This document shows positions 61,893-64,000 of a stretch of 64,000 bases of DNA, piece by piece. The stretch is from positions 124,001 to 188,000 of the forward strand of contig JAKIMF020000011.1 of the NCBI GenBank assembly GCA_022605425.2, in the 5' to 3' direction. The notes beneath the pieces were generated by a model that saw only the letters and a program-made list of their open reading frames with translations, did not search any database and had not been told where the DNA came from. The translations under genes and the position numbers were made by a program. Position 1 is the first letter of the stretch. Each line of letters begins with the position of its first letter. Source of the DNA: Hamiltosporidium tvaerminnensis (Eukaryota > Microsporidia > Dubosqiidae).

Positions 61893-61898
61893 AATAAA
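61893..61898 (+). terminator. AATAAA polyadenylation signal at the LINE 3' end
   Basis: AATAAA lies inside TTAAATAAAGTT, which ends the element. The same 12 nt end the SINE-like element (minus strand, 19668-19679), and the old LINE copy ends in TTAAATAAAGCT near 12006. No poly(A) tail follows. Confidence 0.6.
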
Positions 61899-61901
61899 GT
61901 T

Positions 61902-64000
61902 TATCTTAGCTTATATGCTTTTAGTTTTATTATAATTTATTTTTTATTTAATTATAACGTTTTTAAATCTTATTTTATTGTTATCTTATAATTTCAAATT
62001 TTTTATATTTTAATGAAAAAAACTTGTTTATCTAGAACATTTTGTATATTTCATTTAAAAATACTGAATTTTTTTTTAATTTTTTTACTAAGAACTTAAT
62101 TTGAATTTTTATTAAAAGTTTTTACCTGATTTTCATATTATCTATTTTGTCCGTAATAGAAATATTGAACCGTTTTGTGGTACGTGTATTACACATAAGC
62201 TTTGTTTCTATTTAAGATAAATAGGTTTGCCCTCCAATTTCGTTTTTTTTATTCATGAGACTATTTTCTAAATTTTAGGTTATAAATCAATTCTTTACAT
62301 GTCTAAAAAACATTTAAGTTACTAACCTAAGTCCCTAATTCGGAAAACTTTGATTTTCCTCTTTTTTGGAGAGCATTCTTGATGTTTTTCTTGAATTAAG
62401 TCTAATGTGTATTCAATTTAAAATTTTTGATTTGAAAACACTAAAATAAAATATTTTACTGTATTTTACAATTTTAGCAATTATTTTTTATTTCAAAAAA
62501 TATTACATCTAAAACTTATGATTGAACACAAATAAAAGCAAAATACTTTTTTTATATAATTGTATTCTCTTTGTCAGCATTCCGCTACCGAATCTTCTTA
62601 ATTTAACAAATAAATCTTTAAATTGGTATTATTTATGGCCATTTGCTTTTTTTCACTTGCTAAACTGCCATTTTTCTTTTTATATAGACCTTTTAACATT
62701 TAAGTAAATACTAATCTATTTATGCAAATTTTAAACTTCTGTTTTTTTAATTTGTTTTAAATTTAGAATGTAAAGTGATTTGTTCTTCTTAGATTTTCTA
62801 TATAATATATACTTTTTAATAGTAAGTATTAAAAATGTATGCGAAACAGGGGGTTTCAAACCATTCTGGTAAAGTTACCTTAGTTAAAATTTTTCCTTCT
62901 AATTTAGTTAAGGTAGTTTTGCATTATCGTACAGTTTCACACAATTTTTTCGTTGGTTCGGGGTTTTATTGCTTTCTTAGATTTCGAAGTCTTTTTTTAG
63001 TTATTACTTTTTCTAATACTTTTTTTATTTTTTAATTCTATTTTTTTTTTTAGTGTATACTTTAGGCGTTTTTTTTGCTTTTTGCTAACAATTTTGGATT
63101 CTTAAGGCTAATATGGTGTTTTTCGAAATATAGTCTTATATCAGTTATTATAAAGCTTTTAACTGTAAAGTATTCCGCGATTTTTACTTTTTAATATAAA
63201 TGGTTCTCGTTTTACATTTTTTTAAAATGTTTTTTTTTATATTTTAAAACTATGTTATTCATTTGCTAAAAGTTTTTTAATAATTTACAATAATATTTAT
63301 TGGTAAGGTTTTTTATTAGCTTTTTAGATTTGGTTACAAAATTATTAAGTTTTCTATATGTTTTTACCTTTCTTTTCAAGCTTTTTAAATTTTATCTTAA
63401 ATTTAGCTGTTTTCCTCGTTTTTTACATTTTTTCAAATTTTTTAGTTTTTTTCAAATATTTTATTTTTAAAACTTTTCTACTTTTAGTTTGATTTGAAGT
63501 TTAACAACTTTTTAAGTGATCGGCTTAGGTCTAAGTTTTTTTAAAATATTAAAAAGAGATTTCATTGTAAAACTGCACACTAAATGGTCAATTTGGTTTT
63601 TTGACAAAAATCTGAAGATTTTTTGAATTATAGCTCGGTAATATAAATAAATTGCCCTAATAAAATTGTTAAACCTTAAATTCTGTGTAATTTATTTTTA
63701 TAATAAATTATTAATGTTATATATTGTTTTAAGTTTATTTTATAATGCTTCTATGATTTTTCATAGGCTAGAAATTACCTAGCTACGAAATTCGGAAAAA
63801 TTCTTAACAAAAACTATTTTTTGAAAAAAATGTTTATTTTAACATTCTTAAATACTACAATCTACTTTCAGTTAAAAATTTTGGAATTATCTGTAAAATA
63901 CGGTTTTTAAAAATATAAATTTAGATGATGAATGGTTGATTTAATTTAGTTCGACTTACTTCCATTTGGGAACAATACGTACGGTACACCTTGTATTAAG
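61902..64000. other. AT-rich, T-rich spacer after the LINE
   Basis: No gene is accepted. A 66-codon frame at 62835-63035 (MYAKQGVSNHSGKVTLVKIF...) has a more balanced composition at its start but no motif, and it degenerates into Phe and Leu runs. No copy of the long repeat family is found here. Confidence 0.4.

Larger units (their letters stand above)
58100..61901 (+). mobile_element. Non-LTR (LINE-type) retrotransposon, nearly intact
   Basis: This is the best-preserved mobile element in the window. It contains a 5' leader, ORF1 (58186-59094), ORF2 (59084-61821, broken once by a frameshift), a short 3' UTR with a hairpin, and a 3' end in TTAAATAAAGTT at 61890-61901. There are no long terminal repeats, integrase, protease or RNase H. 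The order endonuclease then reverse transcriptase is that of APE-type LINEs, and the region after the RT resembles Jockey/CR1-like elements. The 5' boundary is uncertain. The leader is alignable with the old copy at 8.3 kb back to about 58100, and a few similar bases (TATCTT) at 57891 and 61902 give only weak support for a target duplication. The coding part is clearly richer in G+C than its surroundings, as expected for a recent insertion. Confidence 0.88.

Overview
The window is very AT-rich, almost gene-free eukaryotic DNA. It holds no ribosomal or transfer RNA gene and no bacterial-style operon that I can recognise. The only intact coding capacity is one non-LTR (LINE-type) retrotransposon at the right end; everything else is repeats in various states of decay, or AT-rich spacer. 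The host looks like a eukaryote with a strongly AT-biased genome and large intergenic deserts. A large-genome microsporidian or another AT-rich fungus or protist would fit, but no host gene is present to decide this, so the assignment is weak.

Layout. At 0.87-1.03 kb there is a long inverted repeat. From 1.4 to 5.7 kb, and again at 12.0-14.5, 18.0-21.2, 23.0-27.2, 45.6-47.9, 48.8-49.6 and 53.1-54.5 kb, lie seven copies of one repeat family. All are in + orientation; most share the same 3' end, and their 5' ends differ. The two full-length copies (about 4.2 kb) begin with a 0.7-kb module that also exists alone. The solo copy (19,668-20,397, minus strand) is a young, GC-richer SINE-like insertion with a perfect 17-bp target-site duplication. 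An old, heavily mutated copy of the LINE occupies 8.3-12.0 kb. A gene desert runs from 27.2 to about 42 kb. A degenerate tandem satellite of about 187 bp per unit (about 17 units, with a hint of a four-unit higher-order period) fills about 42.1-45.4 kb. Two tracts of degenerate telomere-like CCCTAA motifs (50.4-51.5 and 54.5-56.3 kb) bracket one of the repeat copies. The intact LINE lies at about 58.1-61.9 kb, and AT-rich spacer follows.

How the parts relate. The LINE encodes ORF1 (zinc-ribbon protein) and ORF2 (endonuclease plus reverse transcriptase, with one frameshift in the endonuclease). Its last 12 nt are identical to the end of the SINE-like element, which suggests that the LINE enzyme mobilises the short element. 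Same-orientation repeats, a satellite and telomere-like tracts together suggest subtelomeric or pericentromeric heterochromatin. That chromosomal position is inferred, not seen.
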